Positions 49,028 to 62,829 of a stretch of DNA of 64,000 bases are shown in pieces. The notes beneath the pieces are model-generated. The model had not been told where the DNA came from and did not search any database. It worked only from the letters and a program-made list of their open reading frames with translations. A program made the position numbers and the translations under genes. The DNA comes from Blastococcus sp. CT_GayMR16 (GTDB lineage Bacteria; Actinomycetota; Actinomycetes; Mycobacteriales; Geodermatophilaceae). The stretch spans positions 85,000-148,999 of the forward strand of contig NZ_SPQK01000011.1 of assembly GCF_004570875.1 (NCBI RefSeq). The letters are read 5' to 3'. Positions within the stretch are counted from its first letter, which is position 1, and each line of letters starts with the position of its first letter.

Positions 49028-49947
49028 AGCGGCACCTGCTGGAGGCGGCCGACCTGGACCGTGCCGACGCGACGCTGGTGCTCGACACCGCGGCGCAGAT
49101 CGACCAGGCGCTGGCCGGCCGCGAGGTCAAGAAGCTCCCCACGCTGCGCGGCCGGACCGTGGTCAACCTCTTCTACGAGGACTCGACCCGCACGCGCATC
49201 AGCTTCGAGCTGGCCGCCAAGCGGCTCTCCGCCGACGTCATCAACTTCTCGGCGAAGGGCAGCAGCGTCTCCAAGGGCGAGAGCCTCAAGGACACCGCGC
49301 TCACCCTCGAGGCGATGGGCAGCGACGCGATCGTCGTCCGACACTCCGCCTCCGGTGCGCCGCACCGGCTGGCCCACTGGGTGCGCGGCAGCGTCGTCAA
49401 CGCCGGTGACGGCACCCACGAGCACCCGACCCAGGCCCTGCTGGACGCGTACACGATCCGGCGGCGGCTGGGCCGCCTCGAGGGCGTGCGGGTGGCCATC
49501 GTCGGCGACGTGCTGCACAGCCGCGTGGCGCGCTCCAACATCGGGCTGCTGCACACCCTCGGGGCAGAGGTCACCGTGGTCGCGCCCCCGACCCTCCTGC
49601 CGGTCGGCGTCGGCAGCTGGCCGGTGGAGGTCAGCTACGACCTCGACGCCGTCCTGCCCAAGGCCGACGTGGTGATGATGCTTCGGGTCCAGGCCGAGCG
49701 GATGAACGCCTCGTTCTTCCCGAGCGCGCGCGAGTACAGCCGGCGCTACGGCCTCGACGCCCGCCGGATGAGCCTCCTGGACGACGACGCGATCGTCATG
49801 CACCCCGGCCCGATGAACCGCGGCATGGAGATCGCCGCCGAGGTGGCCGACTCCGTCCGCTCCACGATCGTCGAGCAGGTCGGCAACGGCGTCAGCGTGC
49901 GCATGGCCGTCCTGTACCTGCTGCTCGGAGGGAACGAGCCCGCGTGA
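49024..49947 (+). CDS. pyrB: Aspartate carbamoyltransferase catalytic subunit
   Basis: Transfers the carbamoyl group to aspartate (307 residues). Carbamoyl phosphate is bound by [18 protein letters not shown] (about residues 45-62), [12 protein letters not shown] follows, and [15 protein letters not shown] is the catalytic segment. Aspartate-binding [11 protein letters not shown] and [11 protein letters not shown] close the C-terminal domain. No pyrI regulatory subunit is present, so control comes from PyrR. Coupled by GTGA to pyrR and to pyrC. Confidence 0.97.
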   Translation: MKRHLLEAADLDRADATLVLDTAAQIDQALAGREVKKLPTLRGRTVVNLFYEDSTRTRISFELAAKRLSADVINFSAKGSSVSKGESLKDTALTLEAMGSDAIVVRHSASGAPHRLAHWVRGSVVNAGDGTHEHPTQALLDAYTIRRRLGRLEGVRVAIVGDVLHSRVARSNIGLLHTLGAEVTVVAPPTLLPVGVGSWPVEVSYDLDAVLPKADVVMMLRVQAERMNASFFPSAREYSRRYGLDARRMSLLDDDAIVMHPGPMNRGMEIAAEVADSVRSTIVEQVGNGVSVRMAVLYLLLGGNEPA

Positions 49948-51230
49948 ACTACCTCATCAAGGGGGCGCGCCCGTACGGCGGCGACCCCGCCGACATCCTC
50001 ATCAAGAACGGCCGGATCGCCGCAATCGGCGAGTCGCTGTCCAGCACGAGCGCGGAGGTCGTCGACGCCGCCGGGCTGATCGCGCTCCCGGGCCTGGTCG
50101 ACCTGCACACCCACCTGCGCGAGCCGGGCCGGGAGGACGCCGAGACCGTCGAGACCGGCAGCCGGGCAGCGGCGCTGGGGGGCTTCACCGCCGTGCACGC
50201 CATGGCCAACACCGACCCGGTCGCCGACACCGCGGGTGTCGTCGAGCAGGTCTGGCGCCTCGGCCAGGAAGCCGGGCTGGTCGACGTCGTCCCCGTGGGG
50301 GCGGTGACCGTCGGGCTCAGGGGCGAGCGGCTGGCGGAGCTCGGCGCGATGGCCGATTCCGCCGCCCGCGTCCGGGTGTTCTCCGACGACGGCTCCTGCG
50401 TGAGCGACCCCGCACTCATGCGCCGGGCACTCGAGTACGTGAAGGCCTTCGACGGCGTCGTCGCCCAGCACGCCGAGGAGCCGCGACTCACCGCCGGCGC
50501 CCAGATGCACGAGGGGAACCGTTCGGCCCGCCTCGGCCTGACGGGCTGGCCGGCCGCGGCGGAGGAGGCGATCATCGCCCGCGACGTGCTGCTCGCCGGC
50601 CACGTCGGTGCGCGGCTGCACGTCTGCCACGTGTCGACCGCGGGCTCCGTGGAGATCCTGCGCTGGGCCAAGGGGCGCGGCGTGCAGGTGACCGCCGAGG
50701 TCACGCCGCACCACCTGCTGCTCACCGACGCCTGCGCCGAGAGCTACGACCCGGTCTTCAAGGTCAACCCCCCGCTGCGGACCGACGACGACGTGGCCGC
50801 GCTCCGGGCCGGGCTCGCGGACGGCACGATCGACGCCGTCGCCACCGACCACGCCCCCCACGCGGTCGAGGACAAGGAGAGCGAGTGGGCGCAGGCCCGG
50901 CCGGGGATGCTCGGGCTGGAGCAGGCGCTGTCGGTCGTCGTCGAGACGATGGTCGAGACCGGCCTCCTCGACTGGCAGGGAGTCGCCGACCGGATGTCGG
51001 TCCGCCCCGCGGTCATCGGCCGGCTGGAGGGGCACGGTCGCCCGCTGGCCCCGGGTGAGCCCGCCAACCTGCTGCTGCTGGACGCCACGACCCGGGCCAT
51101 CGTCGATCCGGCCACGCTGGCCAGCCGCAGCCGCAACAGCCCCTACGCCGGTCGGGAGCTCCCCGGCCGGGTCGTCGCGACGTTCCTGCGGGGGGTCCCG
51201 ACGGTGCTCGACGGGAAGGCAACCAAGTGA
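49944..51230 (+). CDS. pyrC: Dihydroorotase (type I)
   Basis: Zinc amidohydrolase closing carbamoyl-aspartate to dihydroorotate (428 residues). Metal ligands: [11 protein letters not shown] (about residues 51-61), [19 protein letters not shown] and [25 protein letters not shown] is also typical of type I enzymes, which resemble allantoinases. The start GTG 49944 is coupled to pyrB, the stop to carA (GTGA). Mycobacteria have an extra small gene between pyrC and carA, absent here. Confidence 0.96.
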   Translation: MNYLIKGARPYGGDPADILIKNGRIAAIGESLSSTSAEVVDAAGLIALPGLVDLHTHLREPGREDAETVETGSRAAALGGFTAVHAMANTDPVADTAGVVEQVWRLGQEAGLVDVVPVGAVTVGLRGERLAELGAMADSAARVRVFSDDGSCVSDPALMRRALEYVKAFDGVVAQHAEEPRLTAGAQMHEGNRSARLGLTGWPAAAEEAIIARDVLLAGHVGARLHVCHVSTAGSVEILRWAKGRGVQVTAEVTPHHLLLTDACAESYDPVFKVNPPLRTDDDVAALRAGLADGTIDAVATDHAPHAVEDKESEWAQARPGMLGLEQALSVVVETMVETGLLDWQGVADRMSVRPAVIGRLEGHGRPLAPGEPANLLLLDATTRAIVDPATLASRSRNSPYAGRELPGRVVATFLRGVPTVLDGKATK

Positions 51231-52331
51231 GTGACGCGATCCTCGTGCTCGAGGACGGGCGCACGTTCCGGGGCGAGGCCTACGGCGCGGTCGGGACGAC
51301 GGTCGGCGAGGCGGTCTTCGCCACCGGGATGACCGGCTACCAGGAGACGCTCACCGATCCCAGCTACCACCGGCAGGTCGTCGTCATGACCGCCCCGCAC
51401 ATCGGCAACACGGGCGTGAACGGTGAGGACGACGAGAGCAGCCGCATGTGGGTGGCCGGCTTCGTGGTCCGCGACCCTGCGCGGCGCTCGTCCAACTGGC
51501 GGGCGACCGGCAGCCTGGACGACGAGCTGGTCAGGCAGGGAGTGGTCGGCATCAGCGGCATCGACACCCGGGCGCTCACCCGCCACCTGCGCGACCGCGG
51601 CGCGATGCGGGTCGGGATCAGCAGCGTGATCACCGATCCCGACGTGCTGCTCGCGCAGGTCGCGGCGGCGGCGAGCATGACCGGTGCGGACCTGGCCCCC
51701 GAGGTGAGCACCGGCGAGACCTACGTGGTGCCGGCCGTGGGGGAGAGGCGGTACACGATCGCCGCGCTGGACCTCGGCATCAAGACGGCCACCCCGCGGC
51801 ACCTCGCCGACCTGGGCGTCGAGACGCACGTCCTCCCGTCGACGGCGACCGCAGCCGAGCTCCTCGCGGCCGGCCCGGACGGGGTCTTCCTCTCCAACGG
51901 GCCCGGCGACCCGGCCGCGGCCGACTACGCGGTCGAGGCCGTCCGGGGGGTGCTCGACGCCCGCCGTCCGCTGTTCGGCATCTGCTTCGGCAACCAGATC
52001 CTCGGCCGGGCGCTGGGCCTGGGCACCTACAAGCTGCGTTTCGGTCACCGCGGGCTCAACCAGCCGGTGCTCGACCGGGTCAGCGGCACGGTGCGGGTGA
52101 CCAGCCACAACCACGGGTTCGCCGTCGACGCCCCGCTCGACCGGCCGAGCGACACCCCGTACGGCCAGGTCGAGGTGAGCCACGTCGGCCTCAACGACGA
52201 CGTGGTGGAGGGCCTGCGCTGCCTCGAGGTGCCGGCGTTCAGCGTGCAGTTCCACCCCGAGTCGGCGGCCGGTCCGCACGACGCGGCGCCGCTCTTCCAG
52301 CGGTTCGTCGACCTCATGGAGGAGAACAAGC

Positions 52332-52339
<8 letters not shown>
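51227..52339 (+). CDS. carA: Carbamoyl-phosphate synthase small (glutaminase) subunit
   Basis: Hydrolyses glutamine and feeds ammonia to CarB (370 residues). The N-terminal domain has [14 protein letters not shown] and [17 protein letters not shown]. The class I amidotransferase domain has [12 protein letters not shown], the nucleophile Cys in [16 protein letters not shown] (about residue 255; the N replacing H after the FG is usual in actinobacteria), and the catalytic His/Glu in VQFHPES. Coupled to pyrC and overlapping carB by eight bases. Confidence 0.97.
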
Positions 52340-55624
<3,285 letters not shown>

Positions 55625-55628
<4 letters not shown>

Positions 55629-56503
55629 GCCCGCTGACCGCGCCGGCGCCGCGCGCTGCGCACCCGCCGGTCCAGCGCACCGTGGAGGTCGTGGGCCGGC
55701 GCGCGGTGGACGCCTACGTCGAGCTGACGCTGTCGGCGCCGGAGATCGCCGAGCGGGCCCAGCCGGGGCAGTTCGTCGCGTTCGCGGTCGGCGGCGAGAC
55801 CTCGGCCCTGCTGCTGCGCCGCTCGATCGCGATCAGCACCGCGGACGACGGCCTGGTGACGGTGGTCGTGTCCGCGGCGGGACCGGGCTCGGCGTGGCTC
55901 ACCGAACGGCAGCCGGGCGACACAGTCGACGTGGTCGGCCCCCTCGGGCGCCCCTTCCCGGACCCGCCCCCCGGCGCCCGGGCGCTGCTGGTCGGCGGCG
56001 GCTACGGCGCGGCCGCCCTGGTCGGCCTCGCCGCCCGGCTGCGGGACGCCGGGCACGAGGTCGACGCGGTGGCCGGGGCCGCGGGCGCGGACCGGCTGTG
56101 CTCGGTGCAGGAGCTCACCGGGATCGCGGCGCGGGTCGCGGTGACCACCGACGACGGCAGCTCCGGGCGGCGGGGGCTGGTCACCCTGGCTGTCGACGAA
56201 CTCCTGCCGGACGCGGGTGTGGTCTACGCCTGCGGCCCGATGCCCATGCTCCGGGCCGTGGCCGACGCGGCCACCGCGCGGAGCATCCCCTCCTACGTCG
56301 CCGTCGAGGAGTCGATGGCCTGCGGGATCGGCGTCTGCATGACCTGCGTGCTGCCGATCGTCGGCGAGGACGGCCGCACGCGCTTCAGCCGGTCCTGCAC
56401 CGAGGGACCGGTGTTCGGCGGTGACCGGGTGCGCTTCGACGACGTCGGCTCGCTGCCGTGGGACGTCGTCGGCGCCGACGCGATGGGGGTGGTCGCGCCA
56501 TGA
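55625..56503 (+). CDS. pyrK: Dihydroorotate dehydrogenase electron transfer subunit
   Basis: FAD/[2Fe-2S] protein passing electrons from PyrD to NAD+ (292 residues). A ferredoxin reductase-like FAD domain has GQFVAFAV and [10 protein letters not shown] (the RxYS-type FAD motif). The NAD domain includes [12 protein letters not shown], and the C-terminal iron-sulphur cysteines are [13 protein letters not shown] plus RSCTEGPVF (about residues 232-262). An N-terminal 18-residue extension is Pro/Ala-rich. Presence with pyrD shows a class 1B enzyme. Coupled by GTGA/ATGA to carB and pyrD. Confidence 0.95.
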
Positions 56504-57438
56504 CCGCTCTGGACACGGCCGTCGACATGCGGACGACGCTCGGTAGCGCCCCGATCCCGAGCCCGGTGCTCACCGCGTCCGGGTGCTCGGCGTTCGGCGG
56601 CGAACTCGAACCCTTCGTCGACCTGACCGCGATCGGTGCGGTGGTCACCAAGTCCGTGCAGCTGCGCCCCCGGTCGGGCCGGGCGACCCCGCGTATGGCC
56701 GAGACCCCCAGCGGGATGCTCAACTCCATCGGCCTGCAGGGTCCGGGCATCGACGGGCTGCTGGCCGAGGAGCTGCCCTGGCTCGCCGAACGCGGGGTCC
56801 GGGCTTTCGTCTCGATCGCGGGCACCCGCGTCGAGGACTTCGCCGAGCTCGCCGAGCGGCTGCGCGGCGTACCGGGGGTGCTCGGCCTCGAGGTCAACAT
56901 CAGCTGCCCGAACGTGGAGAGTCGCGGCGAGGTGTTCGCCTGCGACCCCGTGGCAGCCTCCGACGTCGTCTCCGCCGTCCGGGCCGCCGCCGACCCGGCC
57001 CACCCCGTCTACGCCAAGCTCAGCCCCGACGTCACCGACATCGTGAGCGTGGCCCGCGCGGTCTCCGAGGCCGGCGCGGACGGGCTGTCGATGATCAACA
57101 CGCTGCTCGGACTGGTCATCGACCCGGACACGATGCGGCCGGTCCTCGGCGGGGTGACCGGCGGCCTGTCCGGCCCGGCGATCCGTCCGGTCGCCCTGCG
57201 GTGCGTCTGGCAGGTGCACCAGGCGCTGCCCGAGGTCCCGATCCTGGGCATGGGCGGCATCCGCACCGGCCTGGACGCACTCCAGTTCGTCCTCGCCGGT
57301 GCGTCCGCGGTCTCAGTGGGGACGGCGGTGTTCAACGACCCGTCCGCGGTCGCCCGGGTGCACGACGAGCTGGCCGTCGCGCTGGGGGAGCGGGGCTTCG
57401 CGTCGCTCGCCGAGGCCGTCGGGTACGCACACCGATGA
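56500..57438 (+). CDS. pyrD: Dihydroorotate dehydrogenase, class 1B catalytic subunit
   Basis: Oxidises dihydroorotate to orotate with NAD+ via PyrK (312 residues, FMN barrel). The class 1 catalytic Cys is in LEVNISCPNVES (about residue 132); class 2 enzymes have Ser there. TASGCSAFGGELEPF, SIGLQGPGIDG, NTLLGLVIDPDT and GMGGIRTGLDALQFVLAGASAVSVGTA carry FMN and substrate contacts. Class 1B differs from the membrane-bound, quinone-dependent class 2 enzyme of mycobacteria. Coupled by ATGA to pyrK and pyrF. Confidence 0.96.
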   Translation: MTALDTAVDMRTTLGSAPIPSPVLTASGCSAFGGELEPFVDLTAIGAVVTKSVQLRPRSGRATPRMAETPSGMLNSIGLQGPGIDGLLAEELPWLAERGVRAFVSIAGTRVEDFAELAERLRGVPGVLGLEVNISCPNVESRGEVFACDPVAASDVVSAVRAAADPAHPVYAKLSPDVTDIVSVARAVSEAGADGLSMINTLLGLVIDPDTMRPVLGGVTGGLSGPAIRPVALRCVWQVHQALPEVPILGMGGIRTGLDALQFVLAGASAVSVGTAVFNDPSAVARVHDELAVALGERGFASLAEAVGYAHR

Positions 57439-58313
57439 CGGCCCCGTTCGGGGAGCGCCTCGCCGACGCCGTCGCGGCCCGGGGTCCACTGTGCGTCGGT
57501 ATCGACCCGCACGCGCCGCTGCTGGAGAAGTGGGGGCTGACCGACGATCCCGACGGCCTGGCCCGCTTCACCGACGTGGTGGTCGACGCCCTGGCCGGAT
57601 CCGTCGCCGTCCTGAAGCCGCAGCTGGCGTTCTACGAGCGGCACGGCTCCCGCGGGCTCGCCGTGCTCGAGGACGCGATGCCGAGGGCGCGGGCGGCCGG
57701 TGCGCTGGTCCTGCTGGACGCGAAGCGCGGGGACATCGGCTCGACGATGGACGCCTACGGCGACTACCTCCGCCCCGACCACCCGCTCGCCGTCGACGCC
57801 ATGACGGTCAGCCCCTACCTCGGCCCCGGCTCGCTCCAGCCGGCCGTCGACACCGCGCGCCTGCACGGCGGCGGCCTGTTCGTGCTGGCACGCACGTCCA
57901 ATCCCGACGCCGGCACCTTCCAGCACGCGCTCGCGGGCGAGCGTTCCGTCGCCCAGGTGGTCGTCGACACCGTGCGCGGCTGGAACACCCCCGGCTGGGT
58001 GGTGGGGGACCCGCTGCCCGACATCGCGGCGGTACGCGATCTGGCCAGCCGGTTCGGGCCGACGACCGGTTCCTTCGGGGTCGTCGTGGGTGCCACGCTG
58101 CGCGATCTGGACGTCGACCTGGACGGCCTGGGCGGGCCGATCCTGGCGCCGGGTCTGGGTGCCCAGGGCGGGTCGGTCGCCGACCTGCGCCGGCTGTTCG
58201 GCACCGGCCGGGCCGTCGTCCCCACGGTCTCCCGTGACGTGCTGGCCGCCGGGCCCGACCCGGCCGCGCTGCGGGCCGCGGCCGACCGCTGGACGGCGGA
58301 GCTCTCCGGGTGA
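57435..58313 (+). CDS. pyrF: Orotidine 5'-phosphate decarboxylase (type 2)
   Basis: Decarboxylates OMP to UMP, the last step of the pathway (292 residues, TIM barrel). The catalytic D-x-K-R-x-D tetrad is LLDAKRGDIGSTM (about residues 95-107). LCVGIDPHAPLLEKWG opens the barrel, with TVSPYLGPGSLQP and PILAPGLGAQGG further on. The fold group is type 2, usual in actinobacteria. Coupled to pyrD by ATGA; its stop overlaps a small membrane protein start (GTGA). Confidence 0.96.
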   Translation: MTAPFGERLADAVAARGPLCVGIDPHAPLLEKWGLTDDPDGLARFTDVVVDALAGSVAVLKPQLAFYERHGSRGLAVLEDAMPRARAAGALVLLDAKRGDIGSTMDAYGDYLRPDHPLAVDAMTVSPYLGPGSLQPAVDTARLHGGGLFVLARTSNPDAGTFQHALAGERSVAQVVVDTVRGWNTPGWVVGDPLPDIAAVRDLASRFGPTTGSFGVVVGATLRDLDVDLDGLGGPILAPGLGAQGGSVADLRRLFGTGRAVVPTVSRDVLAAGPDPAALRAAADRWTAELSG

Positions 58314-58483
58314 GGCGGGCCCTGCCGTGGCTGGTGGGGCCGCTGGATGCCGGGTCCGTTCGCTGGACGGCGCAGCACGCGGTCGGCGCCGGCCTGGTGG
58401 GACTCGGCCTGCTGCTCCTCGCCGGTGTCGGCGGATGGCTGCTCGGCCTCCGGGCAGGCCGTCGCCGGAGTCGCCCGGCCTGA
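58310..58483 (+). CDS. Small membrane protein coupled to pyrF
   Basis: A 57-residue frame too short for most gene finders. GTG 58310 overlaps the pyrF stop (GTGA). The product has a short N-terminus (RRALPWLVGPLDAGSVRW), one transmembrane helix (VGAGLVGLGLLLLAGVGGWLLG, about residues 26-47) and a strongly basic tail (LRAGRRRSRPA), giving an orientation with the C-terminus inside. Coupling, hydrophobic core and positive tail argue that it is real. I do not recognise a family. Confidence 0.65.
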   Translation: MRRALPWLVGPLDAGSVRWTAQHAVGAGLVGLGLLLLAGVGGWLLGLRAGRRRSRPA

Positions 58484-58793
58484 CCACCGGCGTGTCGTTC
58501 TGGCGGCGTGTCGCGGCCTTCTGCCCGGTGGGAGCGGCAATCGGTCATCCGGAACGGAACCGCACGGATCGGCGCCTGACCTGCAGTGATGACGGGGTGT
58601 TACCGGGTAGGTGAACCGCGTGTGAACGACGACGGCAGACGCCTGCCAAGAATCCGCGCGGCTGCCCAGTGACCAGCGGATTTGTCTGGAACTAGGTTGG
58701 CCCTGAGGCTCAGAGGCGAGCCCTTCCCTTACGAGTCCCCAGAACCTCCGCGGGCCGGACACCCGGACCGCGACCGACACGATTGGGTCGACC
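58484..58793 (+). other. 310-base intergenic region before mihF
   Basis: No gene seen. It separates the pyr operon from mihF-gmk-rpoZ. The best promoter candidate is at 58669-58698 (entered separately). Upstream of it (58484-58660) are GC-rich sequences with no convincing hairpin or terminator; the pyr operon may read through. Confidence 0.5.
58669..58698 (+). promoter_or_regulatory. Candidate sigma-70 promoter for mihF
   Basis: GTGACC (58669-58674) resembles the actinobacterial -35 TTGACN, and TAGGTT (58693-58698) matches the -10 TANNNT, with 18 bases between. A start near 58705 would give a leader of about 90 bases. The call rests on consensus matching only. Confidence 0.45.
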
Positions 58794-59120
58794 ATGCCCC
58801 TGCCTGACCTCTCCCCGGAACAACGCGCCGCCGCGCTCGAGAAGGCCGCCGCCGCCCGCAAGGCGCGCGCCGAACTGCGTGAACAGCTGAAGACCAAGGG
58901 CGCCACGGTCGGTGACGTCCTCAAGCAGGGCGACACCGACGAGGTGATCGGCAAGATGCGCGTCTCCGCGGTGCTGGAGTCCCTGCCCGGAGTGGGCAAG
59001 GCGCGGGCTGCGAAGATCATGGAGCGGTTGGAGATCTCGCCCACCCGCCGTGTGCGCGGTCTCGGCGCCAACCAGCGCAAGGCGCTGGAGGCCGAGTTCG
59101 CCGACGAGAAGGTCGTCTGA
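58794..59120 (+). CDS. mihF: Actinobacterial integration host factor (mIHF)
   Basis: Nucleoid-associated DNA-bending protein of the actinobacterial type, unrelated to enterobacterial IHF (108 residues). A long N-terminal helix (SPEQRAAALEKAAAARKARAELREQLKTKG) precedes a helix-two-turns-helix fold with VLESLPGVGKARAAKIMERLEI (about residues 62-83) and SPTRRVRGLGANQRKAL. It binds DNA with little sequence preference and is required for growth in mycobacteria. ATG 58794 fits the family length. It lies in the conserved pyrF-mihF-gmk-rpoZ order. Confidence 0.96.
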   Translation: MPLPDLSPEQRAAALEKAAAARKARAELREQLKTKGATVGDVLKQGDTDEVIGKMRVSAVLESLPGVGKARAAKIMERLEISPTRRVRGLGANQRKALEAEFADEKVV

Positions 59121-59159
59121 CTCGACGACCCAGCGAGCGATCGCGGACGAGGACGACGA

Positions 59160-59747
59160 GTGGTCTCAGGCACTACTGCACGGCTCACCGTGCTCTCCGG
59201 CCCTTCGGGCGTCGGCAAGGGCACCGTGGTCGCGGAGGTCCGGCGACGGCATCCCGACGTGTGGGTGTCGGTGTCGGTGACCACCCGCCGCCCTCGTCCG
59301 GGTGAGCGCGAGGGTGATCACTACCACTTCGTCGACGACGCCGAGTTCGACCGGCTGATCGCGGCCGGCGGGCTGCTGGAGTGGGCCGAGTACGCCGGCA
59401 ACCGCTACGGCACCCCCGTCGCCCCGCTGCGGACGCGGCTGGCCACCGGCCAGCCGGCCCTGCTGGAGATCGAGCTGCAGGGTGCACGCCAGGTCAGGAC
59501 CCGGGATCCCGGGGCGCAGCTGGTCTTCCTGGCCCCGCCGTCGTGGGGTGCGCTGGTCAGCCGGCTCGCCGGGCGCGGCTCGGAACCGCCGGCCGTACAG
59601 GAGCGGCGACTGGCCCTCGCGCAGGCCGAGCTGGACGCCGCGGGGGAGTTCGACGTCGTCGTCGTCAACGACGACGTGGCCCGGGCCGCCGACGAGTTGG
59701 TAGGCTTGCTGACTGCGCCCTCGCCCGGTCTCGTGCCAGGGGAGTAG
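59160..59747 (+). CDS. gmk: Guanylate kinase
   Basis: Phosphorylates GMP to GDP with ATP (195 residues). Walker A is [16 protein letters not shown] (about residues 12-27). The GMP-binding domain has [22 protein letters not shown] and [26 protein letters not shown] closes the lid region. GTG 59160 is 39 bases after mihF; its start lies directly before the first strand. rpoZ follows after 77 bases. Confidence 0.96.
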   Translation: MVSGTTARLTVLSGPSGVGKGTVVAEVRRRHPDVWVSVSVTTRRPRPGEREGDHYHFVDDAEFDRLIAAGGLLEWAEYAGNRYGTPVAPLRTRLATGQPALLEIELQGARQVRTRDPGAQLVFLAPPSWGALVSRLAGRGSEPPAVQERRLALAQAELDAAGEFDVVVVNDDVARAADELVGLLTAPSPGLVPGE

Positions 59748-59824
59748 CGCCCACGAGGAAGAGCACCGCCGGCTGTCCCCGCCGGTCGCTTCCTCCCGCT
59801 ATCGAATGAGGAGCACGCCCGCCC

Positions 59825-60088
59825 GTGTCCGGAGTCGCACCTGCCCCCGAGGGCATCACCAACCCGCCCATCGACGAGCTGCTCGAGCGCACCAGCAGCA
59901 AGTACGGCCTGGTCATCTTCGCCGCCAAGCGCGCTCGCCAGATCAACGCCTACTACAGCCAGCTCTCCGAGGGCCTGCTGGAGTACGTCGGCCCGCTGGT
60001 CGACACCGCGCCGCAGGAGAAGCCCCTGTCGATCGCGCTGCGCGAGATCAACGAAGGTCTGCTGACCCACACCGCCGGCGAGAACTAG
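59825..60088 (+). CDS. rpoZ: RNA polymerase omega subunit
   Basis: Small subunit that helps assemble beta' into RNA polymerase (87 residues). The family core is [37 protein letters not shown] (about residues 11-47), and [15 protein letters not shown] supplies the C-terminal helix. In many bacteria ppGpp made by RelA binds at omega, but the actinobacterial site is not conserved and no inference is made. ATG is replaced by GTG 59825, with GAGGAG upstream. A strong terminator follows. Confidence 0.95.
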   Translation: MSGVAPAPEGITNPPIDELLERTSSKYGLVIFAAKRARQINAYYSQLSEGLLEYVGPLVDTAPQEKPLSIALREINEGLLTHTAGEN

Positions 60089-60121
60089 GCCGGCTGCCCC
60101 GGTCGGGGCACCCAGACTGAT

Positions 60122-60158
60122 GAGAACGCACCCGGCAGTTGCTGCCGGGTGCGTTCTC
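60122..60158 (+). terminator. Intrinsic-type hairpin after rpoZ
   Basis: A perfect 17-bp stem (GAGAACGCACCCGGCAG at 60122-60138 and its complement at 60142-60158) with a 3-base loop TTG. A smaller hairpin TGCCCC/GGGGCA (60095-60110) precedes it. It ends the mihF-gmk-rpoZ transcript. Confidence 0.88.
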
Positions 60159-60255
60159 GTACGTGGAGGATGGAGCACGTGAGCGAGCTTGCGAGCTCAC
60201 GCAGGGGCAGAGCAGCTGAGCGAACATGCGCGACGAGCGCCAGCGAGGAGGTCTT
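60159..60255 (+). repeat. GAGC-rich low-complexity spacer before coaBC
   Basis: GAGCGAGCTTGCGAGCTC and related GAGC units fill this spacer (60176-60200). GAGCGCCAGCGAG at 60235-60247 is identical to 24982-24994 before hisS. AGGAGG (60246-60251) at its end is the coaBC ribosome binding site. No gene seen. Confidence 0.6.
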
Positions 60256-61482
60256 GTGAGCTCGATCGTGCTGGGTGTGAGCGGGGGAGTGGCGGCCTAC
60301 AAGGCCGCCTTCGTGCTGCGCGCATTCACCGAGGCCGGCCACGACGTCCGCGTCGTCCCCACCCCCGGTGCCCTGCACTTCGTCGGCGCCGCCACGTTCG
60401 AGGCGCTGTCGGGGAACCCGGTCACCACCGACGTGTGGTCCGACGTCCCCGACGTCGCGCACGTCCGGATCGGGCAGAACGCCGACCTGGTCGTCGTCGC
60501 CCCTGCCACCGCCGACCTGCTGGCCCGCGCCGCGATGGGCCGGGCCGACGACCTGCTCACCGCCACTCTGCTCACCGCGTCCTGCCCGGTGGTCTTCGTG
60601 CCGGCGATGCACACCGAGATGTGGCTGCACCCCGCGACGCAGGACAACGTCGCCACCCTGCGCCGCCGCGGGGCCGTCGTCCTCCCGCCGGCGGTCGGCC
60701 GGCTGACCGGCCCCGACACCGGGCCCGGCCGGCTGCCGGAGCCCGCCGACATCGCGGCGCTGGCGACGGTCGTGCTCCACCACGGCACCGCGGCCCTCGC
60801 GCACGACCTCACCGGTCGCCGGGTCGTCATCAGCGCCGGCGGCACCCGCGAGCCGCTGGACCCGGTGCGCTTCCTCGGCAACCGCTCGTCGGGCAAGCAG
60901 GGCTGGGCCCTGGCGCGCGTGGCCGCGGCGCGGGGGGCCGAGGTCGTGCTCGTCGGCGCCAACGTCGACCTCCCTGCCCCCTTCGGCGTCCACGTCGTCC
61001 CGGTGGGCACCGCGGAGGAGCTGCGCACCGCGATGGTGGCCGAGGCCCAGGAGGCCGACGTCGTCGTCATGGCCGCCGCGGTGGCCGACTTCCGGCCGGA
61101 GACGGTCGCGGTGTCCAAGCTCAAGAAGGGGTCGTCGGCCGAGCCGACCGCGGTGCCCCTGGTCCGCAACCCCGACGTCCTCGCCGAGCTGGTGACCAAG
61201 CGCGCCCCCGGTCAGCTGGTGGTCGGCTTCGCCGCCGAGACCGGGGACGACGACGCCGACGTCCTCACGCACGCGCGCGCCAAGCTCGCCCGCAAGGGCT
61301 GCGACCTGCTCGTCGTGAACGACGTCTCCGACGGCCAGGTGTTCGGCCGCGCCGACAACGCCGTCACTGTCCTCGCGGCCGACGGGTCCGTGACCGAGCT
61401 GTCGCACGACAGCAAGGACGCCGTCGCCGCGGGCATCTGGGCCACCATCGCGTCCCAGCTGCCACCTGAGCCCCAGAGCTAG
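60256..61482 (+). CDS. coaBC: Bifunctional phosphopantothenoylcysteine decarboxylase/ligase (CoaBC)
   Basis: Two steps of coenzyme A synthesis in one protein (408 residues). The N-terminal flavin decarboxylase half (CoaC, residues 1-180) opens IVLGVSGGVAAYKAA and has the substrate loop PAMHTEMW, where His replaces the common Asn, as in other actinobacteria. The C-terminal ligase half (CoaB) has VVISAGGTREPLDPVRFLGNRSSGKQG and VVMAAAVADFRP. GTG 60256 is chosen because AGGAGG lies four bases upstream; an ATG at 60226 would fall in the repeat. Confidence 0.95.
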   Translation: MSSIVLGVSGGVAAYKAAFVLRAFTEAGHDVRVVPTPGALHFVGAATFEALSGNPVTTDVWSDVPDVAHVRIGQNADLVVVAPATADLLARAAMGRADDLLTATLLTASCPVVFVPAMHTEMWLHPATQDNVATLRRRGAVVLPPAVGRLTGPDTGPGRLPEPADIAALATVVLHHGTAALAHDLTGRRVVISAGGTREPLDPVRFLGNRSSGKQGWALARVAAARGAEVVLVGANVDLPAPFGVHVVPVGTAEELRTAMVAEAQEADVVVMAAAVADFRPETVAVSKLKKGSSAEPTAVPLVRNPDVLAELVTKRAPGQLVVGFAAETGDDDADVLTHARAKLARKGCDLLVVNDVSDGQVFGRADNAVTVLAADGSVTELSHDSKDAVAAGIWATIASQLPPEPQS

Positions 61483-61593
61483 GCATCTCTCCCGGGCAGC
61501 CGTACCCGTCGTCGGATGAGCCGGTAGCGTGGGACTCCGGGCGCCGCGCACGTGGCTCCCGACGATGTAGCCACCGAGCCAGGGAGTCACCGA

Positions 61594-62787
<1,194 letters not shown>

Positions 62788-62829
62788 GCACTGGACACAC
62801 CCGCTCCACCCGGCGACCCGGGCCACCCG

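Noticed and set aside
61483..61593. SAM riboswitch in the metK leader
   Set aside because: The 111-base leader shows none of the helices or conserved bases of SAM-I, SAM-II or SAM-IV that I can recognise by eye; a covariance search would settle it.
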